The notes under the pieces: model-generated
What the model was told of the DNA's origin: nothing
Databases searched by the model: none
What the model saw: the letters and a program-made list of their open reading frames with translations, nothing else
Assembly: GCF_003046625.1 (NCBI RefSeq)
Contig: NZ_QAAD01000017.1
Coordinates: 1-64,000 of the forward strand
Source: Mangrovibacterium marinum
GTDB taxonomy: Bacteria > Bacteroidota > Bacteroidia > Bacteroidales > Prolixibacteraceae
Reading direction: 5' to 3'
DNA length: 64,000 nt
Position numbers and translations under genes: made by a program
Shown: one piece after another, positions 1-8,033 of the stretch
Layout: each line of letters opens with the position of its first letter
How positions within the stretch are numbered: position 1 is the first letter of the stretch

Positions 1-177
1 TTTCAGGGCGTGTTTGAGAGGGGTAAATGATACCGCTTTCTTCCTGTATCGAATCTCTAAAATTTATGCCTAAAAAATGAAGCTCCACAACTTTTCGGAA
101 TGATCCAGAACAGGTAGGGATATAGTCTCGTTTATTTTGCGATTTGGTGCCTGTCTTAAGATCTACCGCAAAATAAA

Positions 178-208
178 AAAGCGCCTAAATCAATGATTTA
201 AGCGCTTT
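178..208 (-). terminator. Terminator of tRNA-Lys copy 1
   Basis: A 15-bp imperfect inverted repeat (178-192 with 194-208) is followed on the minus strand by a T-rich run (complement of 161-177). It lies just downstream of the minus-strand tRNA-Lys. The rest of 1-230 holds no gene I recognise. Confidence 0.75.
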
Positions 209-233
209 CAAGTCTTTTTGACTTTCTTTTTGG

Positions 234-306
234 TGACTCAGCTGGGGTTCGAACCCAGGACCCCATCCTTAAAAGGGATGTGCTCTACCAGCTGAGCTAC
301 TGAGTC
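234..306 (-). tRNA. tRNA-Lys(TTT), copy 1
   Basis: The minus strand folds into a full 73-nt cloverleaf. The acceptor arm starts GACTCAG, the D-arm is AGCTCAGCTGGTAGAGC, the anticodon loop is CTTTTAA giving anticodon TTT, and the T-loop is GGTTCGAACCC. A CCA end is encoded at 231-233. An almost identical copy lies at 8102-8174, and the similarity extends upstream into the promoter, so the two are an old gene duplication. A mobile element now separates them. Confidence 0.97.
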
Positions 307-344
307 ATCCTCTGTATGTGTAGCCCTTTTTGTTAAAGGCGTTG

Positions 345-352
345 CAAAAGTA
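345..352 (-). promoter_or_regulatory. -7 box of tRNA-Lys copy 1
   Basis: The minus strand reads TACTTTTG, a full match to the Bacteroidota -7 consensus TAnnTTTG, about 40 nt upstream of the tRNA 5' end. The second tRNA-Lys has the equivalent box at the same distance. Confidence 0.7.
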
Positions 353-580
353 GTTTTTTCTTTCAAGATTACAAGAGTGCGTGCCTATTATTTTTCAAAA
401 AAAGACCACCCTCGACCCTATGCTTTTGATATCAACCTCGTTAAAAAATTTGCATGCTTCTCAATTTTAAGGCAGCTGCATTTTTTTACCGTTAAAAATG
501 CAAATCCGCCGAAGGTAACAGGCAAGCGGGCTGTCTCTGGTCGCCGATTTGAGACGCGTAGCAGCTATGATACAAAATAA

Positions 581-615
581 AAAAGCCCCACAAATCATCG
601 ATCTGCAAGGCTTTT
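581..615 (-). terminator. Displaced original terminator of tRNA-Lys copy 2
   Basis: A hairpin has arms 581-587 and 609-615 (AAAAGCC/GGCTTTT) and an A-rich plus-strand flank that is a T-tract on the minus strand. It adjoins the 13-bp left att repeat. I infer it was the terminator of the tRNA-Lys now at 8102-8174 before the element inserted. The stretch 353-580 between the two original tRNA genes holds no credible gene. Confidence 0.6.
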
Positions 616-616
616 A

Positions 617-629
617 GTGACTCAGCTGG
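617..629. repeat. attL core, 13-bp direct repeat
   Basis: GTGACTCAGCTGG is identical to the 3' end of tRNA-Lys and to 8101-8113. The match stops exactly after 13 bases on both sides. It is the left boundary of the integrated element, a remnant of the tRNA 3' end displaced by insertion. Confidence 0.85.
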
Positions 630-756
630 AACTTATTTAATATAAATCATTTAGAACTGTTTAAAACTCGCTTAACACTCCTTCCCTTTATTCATAAGCC
701 ATTCCATAGATTTGAGTTGTCAATAAGTTTAAGCCGATTTAAATTGATTAAACAAA

Positions 757-790
757 ATTTGACACCATATTTGACACCATATTTGACACC
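757..790. repeat. Triple repeat ATTTGACACC, probable integrase arm sites
   Basis: Three copies of ATTTGACACC (757-766, 769-778, 781-790) are spaced exactly 12 bp apart, so they sit on about the same face of the helix every turn. A fourth copy in the same orientation lies at 8034-8043 near the other end of the element. Repeats near both ends of a tyrosine-integrase element are the usual layout of arm-type binding sites. They also lie 18-51 nt before the integrase ATG and resemble degenerate -7 boxes, so integrase could repress its own gene. Confidence 0.75.
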
Positions 791-807
791 TCAATCCTAA
801 ATGGTAT

Positions 808-2034
808 ATGAAAAAGTACAACAAAGAACTGATCAAATTTAACCTAAAGAGCTACGCTGACGATAAAGCAAAGACTCAAATTTTCCTCGTTTACAACTTC
901 GATGGAAACCGATTAAGGTACTACACCGGAAAACGGATTGAACCTAAATATTGGGATAAAGAGAAACAGCGTGCAAAGCCTAACTACTCGAATGCGGTAT
1001 CACTAAACCAATTCCTCAAGACGACTGCAAATTTCTTAGAGGACAAATACAACGAACTTAAGATTCTCGGTAAACGAATCACGATTGAACTTCTCAAAGA
1101 TGAGCTTAACAACCGCTTTAACATCGGCGACGAAGCCGATCTTCTTGAAAAGTATGATGAATTTCTCGAAGCTTCCGTTAACGAACGAGCACAAGCCACC
1201 ATTCGAAAGATCAAAACAACCTTGTCCAGACTAAAAGAGTTCCAAGAAGAAAAGAAGTTTCGAATCTCGTTCGATACCGTTGACCTCAACTTTGACGAAC
1301 GTTTCAAAGACTTCCTCATCAACGATAAAAAGCAAACAAACAACACAGTTGCAAAGCACTATAAAAACCTAAAAGTCTTCCTCAATTGGGCTACTGAAAA
1401 AGGCTATAACACTAACCTTGAGTTTCAGAAGTTCAAAGCCAAACAAAACGATGGAGAGATTTACTTCCTTACTTGGGATGAGTTGATGAAACTTTTCGCT
1501 TTGGAAATCGAGAGTCCAAAGCTTGACCGAGTTCGGGATATATTTTGCTTTGGTTGCTTTACCGGACTTCGTTTTTCTGATATCCTTAACCTCAAGCAAG
1601 ACAATATAAGTAACGACACAATACAGATTCAAACCCTAAAAACCAGAGGTAAAACTATCATCCCTTTAAACAAGTACTCTCGTGCCATTTACGAGAAGCA
1701 CAAATCAACCGAGACTTACAATCTATTCAACGCCATAAGCAACCAAAAAATGAATGAATATTTAAAAGAACTTGGTCAACTCGCAGAGATCAAAGATCCC
1801 GTTCAAATCATTCATTACAGAGGCACGGAACGAATTGAAAAGATCGTACCCAAATATGAGGTTTTAACCTCCCATGTCGCCCGAAAAACATTTATCACGA
1901 ATGCTATGATGAGGGGAATGTCTACCGAGGTCATAATGGACATAACCACTCACAACTCATATAAGAGTTTCCAACGCTATTTTAAAATTGTAGATGACCA
2001 TAAACGAACACAAATGACTAAAGCCTTTGAATAA
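808..2034 (+). CDS. int: Tyrosine site-specific integrase
   Basis: This 408-aa protein has the layout of Bacteroidota phage/element integrases: an N-terminal arm-binding domain (about residues 8-55), a SAM-like core-binding domain (about 110-210) and a C-terminal catalytic domain. Catalytic residues can be seen: R255 in TGLRFSD, H356 and R359 in SHVARK, H382, and nucleophile Y391 in QRYFKI. It would catalyse integration into, and with an excisionase removal from, the 3' end of tRNA-Lys. The ATG at 808 directly follows the arm-site repeats. Its stop overlaps the next start by one base (TAATG), so the two genes are translationally coupled. Confidence 0.95.
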   Translation: MKKYNKELIKFNLKSYADDKAKTQIFLVYNFDGNRLRYYTGKRIEPKYWDKEKQRAKPNYSNAVSLNQFLKTTANFLEDKYNELKILGKRITIELLKDELNNRFNIGDEADLLEKYDEFLEASVNERAQATIRKIKTTLSRLKEFQEEKKFRISFDTVDLNFDERFKDFLINDKKQTNNTVAKHYKNLKVFLNWATEKGYNTNLEFQKFKAKQNDGEIYFLTWDELMKLFALEIESPKLDRVRDIFCFGCFTGLRFSDILNLKQDNISNDTIQIQTLKTRGKTIIPLNKYSRAIYEKHKSTETYNLFNAISNQKMNEYLKELGQLAEIKDPVQIIHYRGTERIEKIVPKYEVLTSHVARKTFITNAMMRGMSTEVIMDITTHNSYKSFQRYFKIVDDHKRTQMTKAFE

Positions 2035-2654
2035 TGGAAAAACCCAAACTGATATACGAATACGAAGAAGAGATTGATTTGCTAAGAAATAGAGCAACTG
2101 AAGAAGGACGAGAATTTAATTTTGAAAATGAAGTAAAGCTCAGCCTTGAAAAATGGATATTATCTATTCGTGCCGGCACTCCTCCGACTCCTAGAGTAAG
2201 ACAAAGACGAGGAGTATCTTTAGGCGTGAAATACGGTGTTTCAGTACCATATGACATTCCTCAACTAGAATACGCACTTGAATACATCAAGTTTGTTCAA
2301 AAACAAAATGCTGCTAAGTCTATTTCTGCGCCTGGCACTGCCCGTCAATCAGCCCTCGCATTTTATTATATGCAAAAAGCAACAGCATTCCCACGAAAAT
2401 CAGGAACGGCCAAAAGAGATGCTGAGTTTATCAATTTCCTTAGTGGTCACAATGTCGACACCATTCGAAAAACATTAGGTACTCCCCTAAAACGATCAAC
2501 AGAAAAAACAGGCAAAGCAACTCAGGAACTACTCAAAGACCTGACAACAGTATTAAAACAATTTGAATTGATACAATTTCACAAAGGGATAGAACTCGTT
2601 GAAAATGACATCAAAACAGTTCAAAATGATTTAGACTCATTCAATCCGGTGTAA
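2034..2654 (+). CDS. Unknown protein coupled to integrase
   Basis: I do not recognise this 206-aa protein. It begins inside the integrase stop codon, so it is co-translated with integrase. The N-terminal 50 residues are acidic and helical. A Pro/Arg stretch (TPPTPRVRQRRG) follows, then a helical region containing ALAFYYMQKATAF, and a charged C-terminal tail that looks like a coiled coil. No signal peptide or membrane segment is visible. Coupling suggests a role in recombination control or element maintenance, but that is a guess. Confidence 0.8.
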   Translation: MEKPKLIYEYEEEIDLLRNRATEEGREFNFENEVKLSLEKWILSIRAGTPPTPRVRQRRGVSLGVKYGVSVPYDIPQLEYALEYIKFVQKQNAAKSISAPGTARQSALAFYYMQKATAFPRKSGTAKRDAEFINFLSGHNVDTIRKTLGTPLKRSTEKTGKATQELLKDLTTVLKQFELIQFHKGIELVENDIKTVQNDLDSFNPV

Positions 2655-2658
2655 TTTC

Positions 2659-2670
2659 TGGGTATACCCA
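2659..2670. promoter_or_regulatory. 12-bp perfect palindrome
   Basis: TGGGTATACCCA is a perfect palindrome in the 78-bp gap between the integrase-coupled gene and the HTH gene. It could be an operator. No partner is known. Confidence 0.4.
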
Positions 2671-2706
2671 AACCCCTACCCACGCTCTAATCCGCCTTCA
2701 TTTTCG

Positions 2707-2728
2707 CAGTGTAAAATTTAAAACACTG
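2707..2728. promoter_or_regulatory. Inverted repeat before HTH gene, candidate operator
   Basis: CAGTGT and ACACTG arms (2707-2712, 2723-2728) are separated by 10 A/T-only bases and end four bases before the ATG of the HTH gene. The position fits autoregulation by the small DNA-binding protein. Confidence 0.5.
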
Positions 2729-2732
2729 AAAA

Positions 2733-3017
2733 ATGAAAGTCGAATTAAACATGTCGGATGAGTTCAAAAGCGAACTCGAAAAATTATTAAAAGAAGTAGT
2801 AAAAGGAGAAATCATTGCTTTTGGATTCTCCGAACCTAAAAAAGAAAAGAAAAACGAGTATTGGTCTAGAAAAGAGACTGCCAAATTTATTGGTTGCTCT
2901 ATGACTACCCTGTACCATTACCAATGCAAAGGGATTCTCCCTTTTGCCAAATTGGGTAACAAAGTATTATTCAACAAAGCCGAAGTATTAAAGGCTCTGG
3001 AAGGAGGTAAGCTATGA
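2733..3017 (+). CDS. Helix-turn-helix protein, excisionase-like
   Basis: This 94-aa protein has an acidic helical N-terminus and a C-terminal winged helix-turn-helix of the MerR/excisionase type (about residues 48-90): YWSRKETAKFIGCS, then the recognition-helix region TTLYHYQCKGILP, then a wing with VLFNKAEVLKAL. Small proteins like this between integrase and replication genes are usual in Bacteroidota mobile elements. They act as directionality factors or as regulators of replication genes. An inverted repeat just upstream may be its operator, and a terminator hairpin overlaps its stop codon. Confidence 0.85.
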   Translation: MKVELNMSDEFKSELEKLLKEVVKGEIIAFGFSEPKKEKKNEYWSRKETAKFIGCSMTTLYHYQCKGILPFAKLGNKVLFNKAEVLKALEGGKL

Positions 3018-3036
3018 TAGTAGCTTGCCTTTTTTT
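3005..3036 (+). terminator. Terminator after HTH gene
   Basis: Arms AGGTAAGCTA (3005-3014) and TAGCTTGCCT (3021-3030) pair with one G-T, followed by a run of seven T. The stop codon of the HTH gene lies in the hairpin. It separates the integrase/HTH genes from the replication gene. Confidence 0.8.
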
Positions 3037-3052
3037 GTTGCCCTTCGGGTTG

Positions 3053-3083
3053 GGTTCAGCTAGTCTATTAACAACGCTGAACC
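3053..3083. repeat. 8-bp perfect inverted repeat upstream of rep
   Basis: GGTTCAGC (3053-3060) and GCTGAACC (3076-3083) flank a 15-nt A/T-rich loop, 52 nt before the start of the rolling-circle-type replication gene. A hairpin here could be the double-strand origin or a regulator of rep. No nick site can be assigned from sequence alone. Confidence 0.5.
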
Positions 3084-3135
3084 TGTGCAAAATTTTCACA
3101 ACGCTAGTTTCTAACCTTCTTAATTCCGGCTCGCT

Positions 3136-4740
3136 ATGATAGACTCTATTGTTTTGCGCTTTCACAGCCTGAGCCAATACCCCGAAATCATTCAACGACT
3201 TCGGAAAACCGGAGAGGGAACCAACTTTTACGAACGCTCAAACCCACACAAAGACGACCTCGTTGATTCCGAAACCGGAGAGGTTATTGACAAAGACAGC
3301 TATCTGCGTCTTTCTGAGATTGAATATTCCGATACCGGAAAAGTCTGGACACTTTATAAAAACAAAGTGCGGACAAAATCTCACTACGACCTGAGTTATC
3401 GGGTTGATATGAAACAGGACTTTGTTGAGTTCAACTTCTCTGTTCCCAAATACCTATTCGGAACGAATCTCAAACAGTTTATCCCCCATCCGAATGAGAA
3501 GTATCACAACTTCCCGATTGATCTGCTTCGGACAATGGAATTTCATTTGTCGAATACATTCGACTGGCTGACTCGTTTTCTCAATGAGTTCCTTTTGGAT
3601 TGGTTTGACGGAATCGAGATAGACAAAAAGGATATCGAGATAAACCGGATTGACATTGCCTACAATCAAATTTTCAACTCAAAAGAGGATGCTTTGCAAT
3701 ACCTCGAATTTCAAAAGCGGATTAAGAAAAGCTATATCCGTGAAAACTCGAATTACAAAGCCGATTGGAGTACTTCCATTTTCCTTTCTACCGAACGTTA
3801 CGGAGCAAAGATTTATCACAAAGGCTCAGAGTATAAAGGCAAAAATGGAGACAAAAGCAAACACCTGAGGGTTAATCGGGAAAAGAAGGAAACTATCTTT
3901 CCGGTTAATGATGAATTGGACAAAGACGGTAATGTTCTCAAAGAAGGTCTTCAGAGCTTCGCTGACCGGATTCTTAGATACGAAATAACGTTTCGCAAAT
4001 CCTACATGAGTTATCTCTTTAAAAAGCATTTGTTTGCGAATAAATGCCCTTTCTTGAAAGCTCTGCACAAGGAATACAAAGCCGTAAAGAAGATCAAATC
4101 TAAATGTGAACGGGAAATAGAGAAGGCTCAAAAAGGAAAACAACTTACCGAAAAAGAGAAGCAAATCTATATGACTGCTTTTATCAGTCTTCCCAGAGAG
4201 AAAAAGGATGCCTTCTTTCAATACGAAGGAATTCTCAACAAGCGCAACTCCTTTAGGCTTACCATAACCGAAGAAGACGTAAAAGGCAATTCAACTATTG
4301 AGAACATCTACTTTAAAACGGGCTATAATCCGGTTATTCCGGTCAATGCTTTGTTCTCTCGTGAACTCCTTCACGAGATGTTTAAAGTCTTCATGTCTTT
4401 CATGGAAGAATTCCAACTCAAGAAGCTTGACAAATACGAAGACAACATTCAAAAAGTAATTCTTTACAACCGAGAGGTTGATCGGCTCAACGCTTCGATT
4501 GAAGACCCGAAGCAACACAAAAAGCGGATTAACGAAACTCTGGCAAACCAGATACTTTTTAACCTTCAACACCACTCACTCGATGAGATGGTACAATTGA
4601 AGCTAATTAGTCGACGAACGAAATACAACTATTTGAAAGTGCTTGAGAGGTTGGACATTTCAAAGAATACCATTCTTTCAAGAAACTTATTTGAAAGCAA
4701 TGAAGTCGATTTTACTCTGTATTTTGATCTACTGCTTTGA
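3136..4740 (+). CDS. Replication initiation protein, phage II/X-like
   Basis: This 534-aa protein resembles the gene II/gene X replication proteins of filamentous phages and related plasmids. Blocks such as EINRIDIAYNQIF, GAKIYHKGSEY and LRYEITFRKSYMSYLFKKH follow that family's order (HUH-related rolling-circle initiators). It would nick the element's origin and start single-strand replication of the excised circle. A basic, Lys-rich middle region (about 315-345) and a C-terminal extension of about 130 residues ending in a possible helix-turn-helix (LISRRTKYNYLKVL) exceed the core domain. The 3' end overlaps the convergent gene by 29 bp. The II/X assignment is by pattern only. Confidence 0.75.
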   Translation: MIDSIVLRFHSLSQYPEIIQRLRKTGEGTNFYERSNPHKDDLVDSETGEVIDKDSYLRLSEIEYSDTGKVWTLYKNKVRTKSHYDLSYRVDMKQDFVEFNFSVPKYLFGTNLKQFIPHPNEKYHNFPIDLLRTMEFHLSNTFDWLTRFLNEFLLDWFDGIEIDKKDIEINRIDIAYNQIFNSKEDALQYLEFQKRIKKSYIRENSNYKADWSTSIFLSTERYGAKIYHKGSEYKGKNGDKSKHLRVNREKKETIFPVNDELDKDGNVLKEGLQSFADRILRYEITFRKSYMSYLFKKHLFANKCPFLKALHKEYKAVKKIKSKCEREIEKAQKGKQLTEKEKQIYMTAFISLPREKKDAFFQYEGILNKRNSFRLTITEEDVKGNSTIENIYFKTGYNPVIPVNALFSRELLHEMFKVFMSFMEEFQLKKLDKYEDNIQKVILYNREVDRLNASIEDPKQHKKRINETLANQILFNLQHHSLDEMVQLKLISRRTKYNYLKVLERLDISKNTILSRNLFESNEVDFTLYFDLLL

Positions 4741-5332
4741 GATCATTAAATAGCAAATAATCAGAATAAAGAAATTCCTTAACTCGGTCACAATCCGAGT
4801 TAACGTATTTTATCTGGCAGCTATAATAGTTTTTAATCAAACAGCAGTGCGGTCTAGCAACTTTAACACCACAGTAGAAAGAAATCAGCTCTGCAACCTC
4901 CTTAATAAAAGATTCACTCCGGTAGATGATTTTAAAGCCATAATTACCCGCTTCCTCCCTAAAAAAACTCCCTTTCCCCTGCATAAATCCAAGAGTGAAA
5001 GCCTTTCTACACTCATCATCCAGATCAGGCACACAAAGATTAGTCTTGTCTTTCTGAAAACCGTAAGCTTGAATTGAACTGACAATATCTTGATTACCAA
5101 ACCGAATAAAATAAACTGTTGTTGTCTGGTTCACCTGTTTAGTAACCTTATTAGGTAGCCCAAAATATTCGACTATGTTATCCAGCAACTCTTTATTTTT
5201 GTTATAAAGACGAATTACTGTTCTTCCTTGGTGCTCACCAATTGTGGAATCTGAAAATATAAATCCTAACAACCAAGCAGCTTCTTTATCCAGTTTCGAC
5301 TGCTCAAAAAGAGCAACATTCCTCACATTCAT
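4712..5332 (-). CDS. LAGLIDADG-fold protein, second motif degenerate
   Basis: This 206-aa protein has two LAGLIDADG-like helices about 92 residues apart. The first, WLLGFIFSDST, keeps the metal-binding Asp (D28). In the second, TLGFMQGKGSF, Lys120 replaces the catalytic Asp. Two such repeats are the layout of monomeric homing endonucleases. With one active-site Asp lost it may nick, or only bind DNA. I chose the ATG at 5332; a longer frame exists from a TTG at 5374. It lies downstream of the P-loop ATPase in the same direction, probably as an operon, and overlaps the end of rep in convergent orientation. Confidence 0.7.
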   Translation of the reverse strand: MNVRNVALFEQSKLDKEAAWLLGFIFSDSTIGEHQGRTVIRLYNKNKELLDNIVEYFGLPNKVTKQVNQTTTVYFIRFGNQDIVSSIQAYGFQKDKTNLCVPDLDDECRKAFTLGFMQGKGSFFREEAGNYGFKIIYRSESFIKEVAELISFYCGVKVARPHCCLIKNYYSCQIKYVNSDCDRVKEFLYSDYLLFNDLKAVDQNTE

Positions 5333-5395
5333 AGACTTAATGACATAGCATACGTAACAAAATTCCACAAACAATATATTTGGGAAATTAATATC

Positions 5396-6862
5396 CTAAT
5401 CAGCGCTAAGATCAATCTGCTTAAAAAGCTCCTGAGCACTCTCTGGCAGTAACGCCCACCTAAACGCTGGGTGGATTTCCCAATCGTAACCAAAATTCAC
5501 GACCTGACTAGTTAGCAACCTATTCTCTTCGAAATATTTTCGATCTATCTCCCCACTATCCAACCTCTTCCTCGCTGTAATAAAATTCACTTTATACAGG
5601 AATTGAATCAATTCTGTTTCGGAAGCTTGTTTTCCATTTTGAAAGACAAATTGACCTCTTGTTGAAATATTCCTCAATTTTTGCTTTAAACGACTCGTAT
5701 CATACATATATCCAAGCCCTTCTCTTTGCTCCTTACTCGACGGCTTCATATTCAATAACAAACGCTCAATTTGTGGAAGTTCTGACTTGAATTCATTCAC
5801 AGTATCTTGAATTCGCCCATGTGAATAATCTTCAAAAATGGCTTTCAAGTCATCCGTAGTAATCAAATTATTGTTGTTATCATATGCATGTCTTGCTGCT
5901 AAAGTGCACAACTTCACTAAATCTCGAGGTCGCTTTCTAATCAATGACATCAATATCCTATACATCGCAGCATTTGACCATTTACCAACATCGGAAAACC
6001 TCTTCTCAAAGACTGTGTCCAAATAAAAAGATAATTGCTGTTGTCTAAGGTTTTTTAATCGCTCAATGTCACAATCTCTTCCGAAGAATGATTCTATTCG
6101 CTTTATGAGAAGTAATAAAATTTCATGATTAGTCCAACTATGCCAAATCACTGATCCTTCTATTTTATCTGTTGATTCATCTGAAGTTCTGACAAGAAAA
6201 TAAACATCAGATCTCAGTGAAATCCTGAATTGTATTCCTGCATTCTCATTACTAATATCCCTAACTGCATTTAGCAAAGCAGAAATTCTTGTAATGTCCG
6301 CTTTCTTACTCTGCCAACCTCTATCCAGATCATCGATATAGATAATAATCTTCCGAGAAGACAAAAAGGCTCCTATTAATTTCTTTCTAGCAGGATCTAA
6401 ATCAACTTCACCCACAAGCTTTTGTGCGGATTCTGTAAGCAGACTCATCAATTGTCCACCATAGCCAACAATTTTTTTGAATTTACTTTCTTCGCCGTTT
6501 TTCCCAAAACACTGCAATACTTTATTGGCAATAATATTTATTAATCCATGTTTCCATTCTCGGATAATTAAATGAAAATCACTCGAATCATGTGCAAGAT
6601 CTGCAATATCATCAGGTTTGATTAAAATCGGCAATCGACCATTTTCTTCTTCCTCAGACATCGCTATCTTAAATAGTGCCGATTTTCCAATCCCTTTATG
6701 CCCAACCAAAACGCGAAGCGGCAAATCAGCCACTACTTTATCGTGAGTCTTGTTCTTAATATAATAAGACTGTAGCCTTTCAAAGCTCTCATCTTCTGCT
6801 GCTTCATGACCGAAAAGCTTTTGTATATTTTCTTCTGAAAAAGTAATTTTAGGGCTCTGCAT
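5396..6862 (-). CDS. P-loop ATPase, Sll1717-like
   Basis: This 488-aa protein begins with the LFGHEAAEDE segment typical of the Sll1717 group of STAND/KAP-like ATPases. A Walker A follows (GHKGIGKS, residues 54-61), then Walker B (IIIYIDDLDRGW, D177-D178), a sensor-like RISLRSDVYFLVR and the conserved KRPRDLVKLC. The C-terminal third is helical and of unknown function. There are no membrane segments. Relatives are often found in variable genomic islands and in suspected anti-phage loci, where they would act as NTP-driven sensors or switches. It is the first gene of a two-gene minus-strand unit with the LAGLIDADG-like gene. I cannot assign a biochemical role. Confidence 0.82.
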   Translation of the reverse strand: MQSPKITFSEENIQKLFGHEAAEDESFERLQSYYIKNKTHDKVVADLPLRVLVGHKGIGKSALFKIAMSEEEENGRLPILIKPDDIADLAHDSSDFHLIIREWKHGLINIIANKVLQCFGKNGEESKFKKIVGYGGQLMSLLTESAQKLVGEVDLDPARKKLIGAFLSSRKIIIYIDDLDRGWQSKKADITRISALLNAVRDISNENAGIQFRISLRSDVYFLVRTSDESTDKIEGSVIWHSWTNHEILLLLIKRIESFFGRDCDIERLKNLRQQQLSFYLDTVFEKRFSDVGKWSNAAMYRILMSLIRKRPRDLVKLCTLAARHAYDNNNNLITTDDLKAIFEDYSHGRIQDTVNEFKSELPQIERLLLNMKPSSKEQREGLGYMYDTSRLKQKLRNISTRGQFVFQNGKQASETELIQFLYKVNFITARKRLDSGEIDRKYFEENRLLTSQVVNFGYDWEIHPAFRWALLPESAQELFKQIDLSAD

Positions 6863-6926
6863 TGGTTAGTTTGTTTTTATTTTTTAGTAACTCTTTTTGT
6901 CTTCGTCTGGAGATTGTGCTAAATAA

Positions 6927-6934
6927 CAAATGTA
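6927..6934 (-). promoter_or_regulatory. -7 box for the ATPase operon
   Basis: The minus strand reads TACATTTG, an exact TAnnTTTG match, 65 nt upstream of the ATPase ATG. No clear -33 TTG is visible. The surrounding gap (6863-7178, 316 bp) is the divergent promoter region of the ATPase and PLD genes and also holds the long inverted repeat at 7004-7110. Confidence 0.55.
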
Positions 6935-7003
6935 TACAATAAAAATATTTTTAACAGTATAAAATGAACACATTTCAGCTTTCTTCTAATCGTAAACACC
7001 AAA

Positions 7004-7110
7004 TTTCTAATTCGGAACTGCTTTGAAAAAGGAAACGGAATAAAAAGCGTAGCGGCTTTATGCCGTAGTCTTTTTCAAACCCGCAGGGCTTGGCGGTTTC
7101 GAATTGGAAA
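7004..7110. repeat. Long imperfect inverted repeat in divergent promoter region
   Basis: The outer arms are 7004-7018 and 7096-7110, pairing 13 of 15 bases around TCTAATTCGGAAC/GTTTCGAATTGGA. The inner arms 7022-7031 and 7070-7079 pair perfectly over 10 bases (TTTGAAAAAG). The structure could be a structured RNA, a folded DNA site or a former recombination site. It lies 69 bp before the PLD gene. Confidence 0.6.
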
Positions 7111-7178
7111 AACTTTGTTTAAGATTGGAGAAAGAAAAACATTATATTCGCTAGCCTGTATCACACCCCATAAAAAAA

Positions 7179-8006
7179 ATGAAAGTTTTAAGTACTACCG
7201 AAACTTCGTACCATTTAGAGAAGTTAGTTAAAGAAGCCAAAGAGAAGCTCACTATCGTTTCTCCCTATCTGAAAATAAACAAATTGATTAGAGTTAGTTT
7301 GGAAGATGCATTTAAACGTTGTTCTGAAGTCAATTTTGTGTTCCGGACGAATCAACTAAATTTCTCAGAAAAAAAATGGCTCGAAGAATTCAAACATGTC
7401 AATTTGATCGATGTCCAAAACCTTCACGCAAAGTGCTATTTAAATGAAAATATAGCAATCCTATCCTCCATGAACCTCTATGAATACTCACAAATCAACA
7501 ATCACGAAATGAGTGTATACATAGAACGAAATCAAGAAGAGGATGCCTACAACGACATTATCGACAAAGTAAATGCTATAATTCGTGCTTCTGACTTCCT
7601 TAAGAGAAGAGCTATGAAAGAAAAAGCTCTTGCTGAGAAAGAAGCAAGGATTACAGAACGAAACAGACTCCAAGCCGAAAGGATGGCAAAAGCAGAGGAA
7701 AGAAAACGACTTGCTGCGGAGAAGAAAGCTCAATTAGCTTCTTCCCAGAAAACGCCAGACAGAACCTATACAATGGGGACTCTAATATTCAATCTCCAAC
7801 AAGAGTATAATTTCACAGTTCCTCTGTGGGGAGATGATAAAGTATATCGTTATCTCTGCCAAAAAGCAATGGAGATAGTTGAATTCACAAAAAACGAATT
7901 ATATCAAGACAAGGATGCTGTTCTCCGTTTAACTCAATTAGGAGAAGAGAGGTATGCATTTTTATACAGAGAATTAAAGAAGTTCGGGAAACCTAAAGAA
8001 ATGTAA
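7179..8006 (+). CDS. Phospholipase-D-fold protein, likely nuclease
   Basis: This 275-aa protein has one PLD domain (about residues 1-145). Its single HKD-type motif is LHAKCYLNENIAILSSMNLY, with H83, K85, Glu90 at the usual Asp position, and S96/S97/N99. One motif means it must dimerise to form an active site, as Nuc-type bacterial PLD nucleases do. Residues about 143-195 form a highly charged coiled coil rich in Glu, Lys and Arg. The last 75 residues form a small separate domain of unknown kind. It is transcribed away from the ATPase gene and is the last gene before the right end of the element. It is plausibly an effector nuclease; that is inferred. Confidence 0.8.
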   Translation: MKVLSTTETSYHLEKLVKEAKEKLTIVSPYLKINKLIRVSLEDAFKRCSEVNFVFRTNQLNFSEKKWLEEFKHVNLIDVQNLHAKCYLNENIAILSSMNLYEYSQINNHEMSVYIERNQEEDAYNDIIDKVNAIIRASDFLKRRAMKEKALAEKEARITERNRLQAERMAKAEERKRLAAEKKAQLASSQKTPDRTYTMGTLIFNLQQEYNFTVPLWGDDKVYRYLCQKAMEIVEFTKNELYQDKDAVLRLTQLGEERYAFLYRELKKFGKPKEM

Positions 8007-8033
8007 TACCACTCAAAAAGATATTAACACCAG

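Noticed and set aside
377-580. 67-aa open frame between the two original tRNA-Lys units
   Set aside because: No family signal, no promoter or coding look; it ends at the displaced terminator. Spurious.
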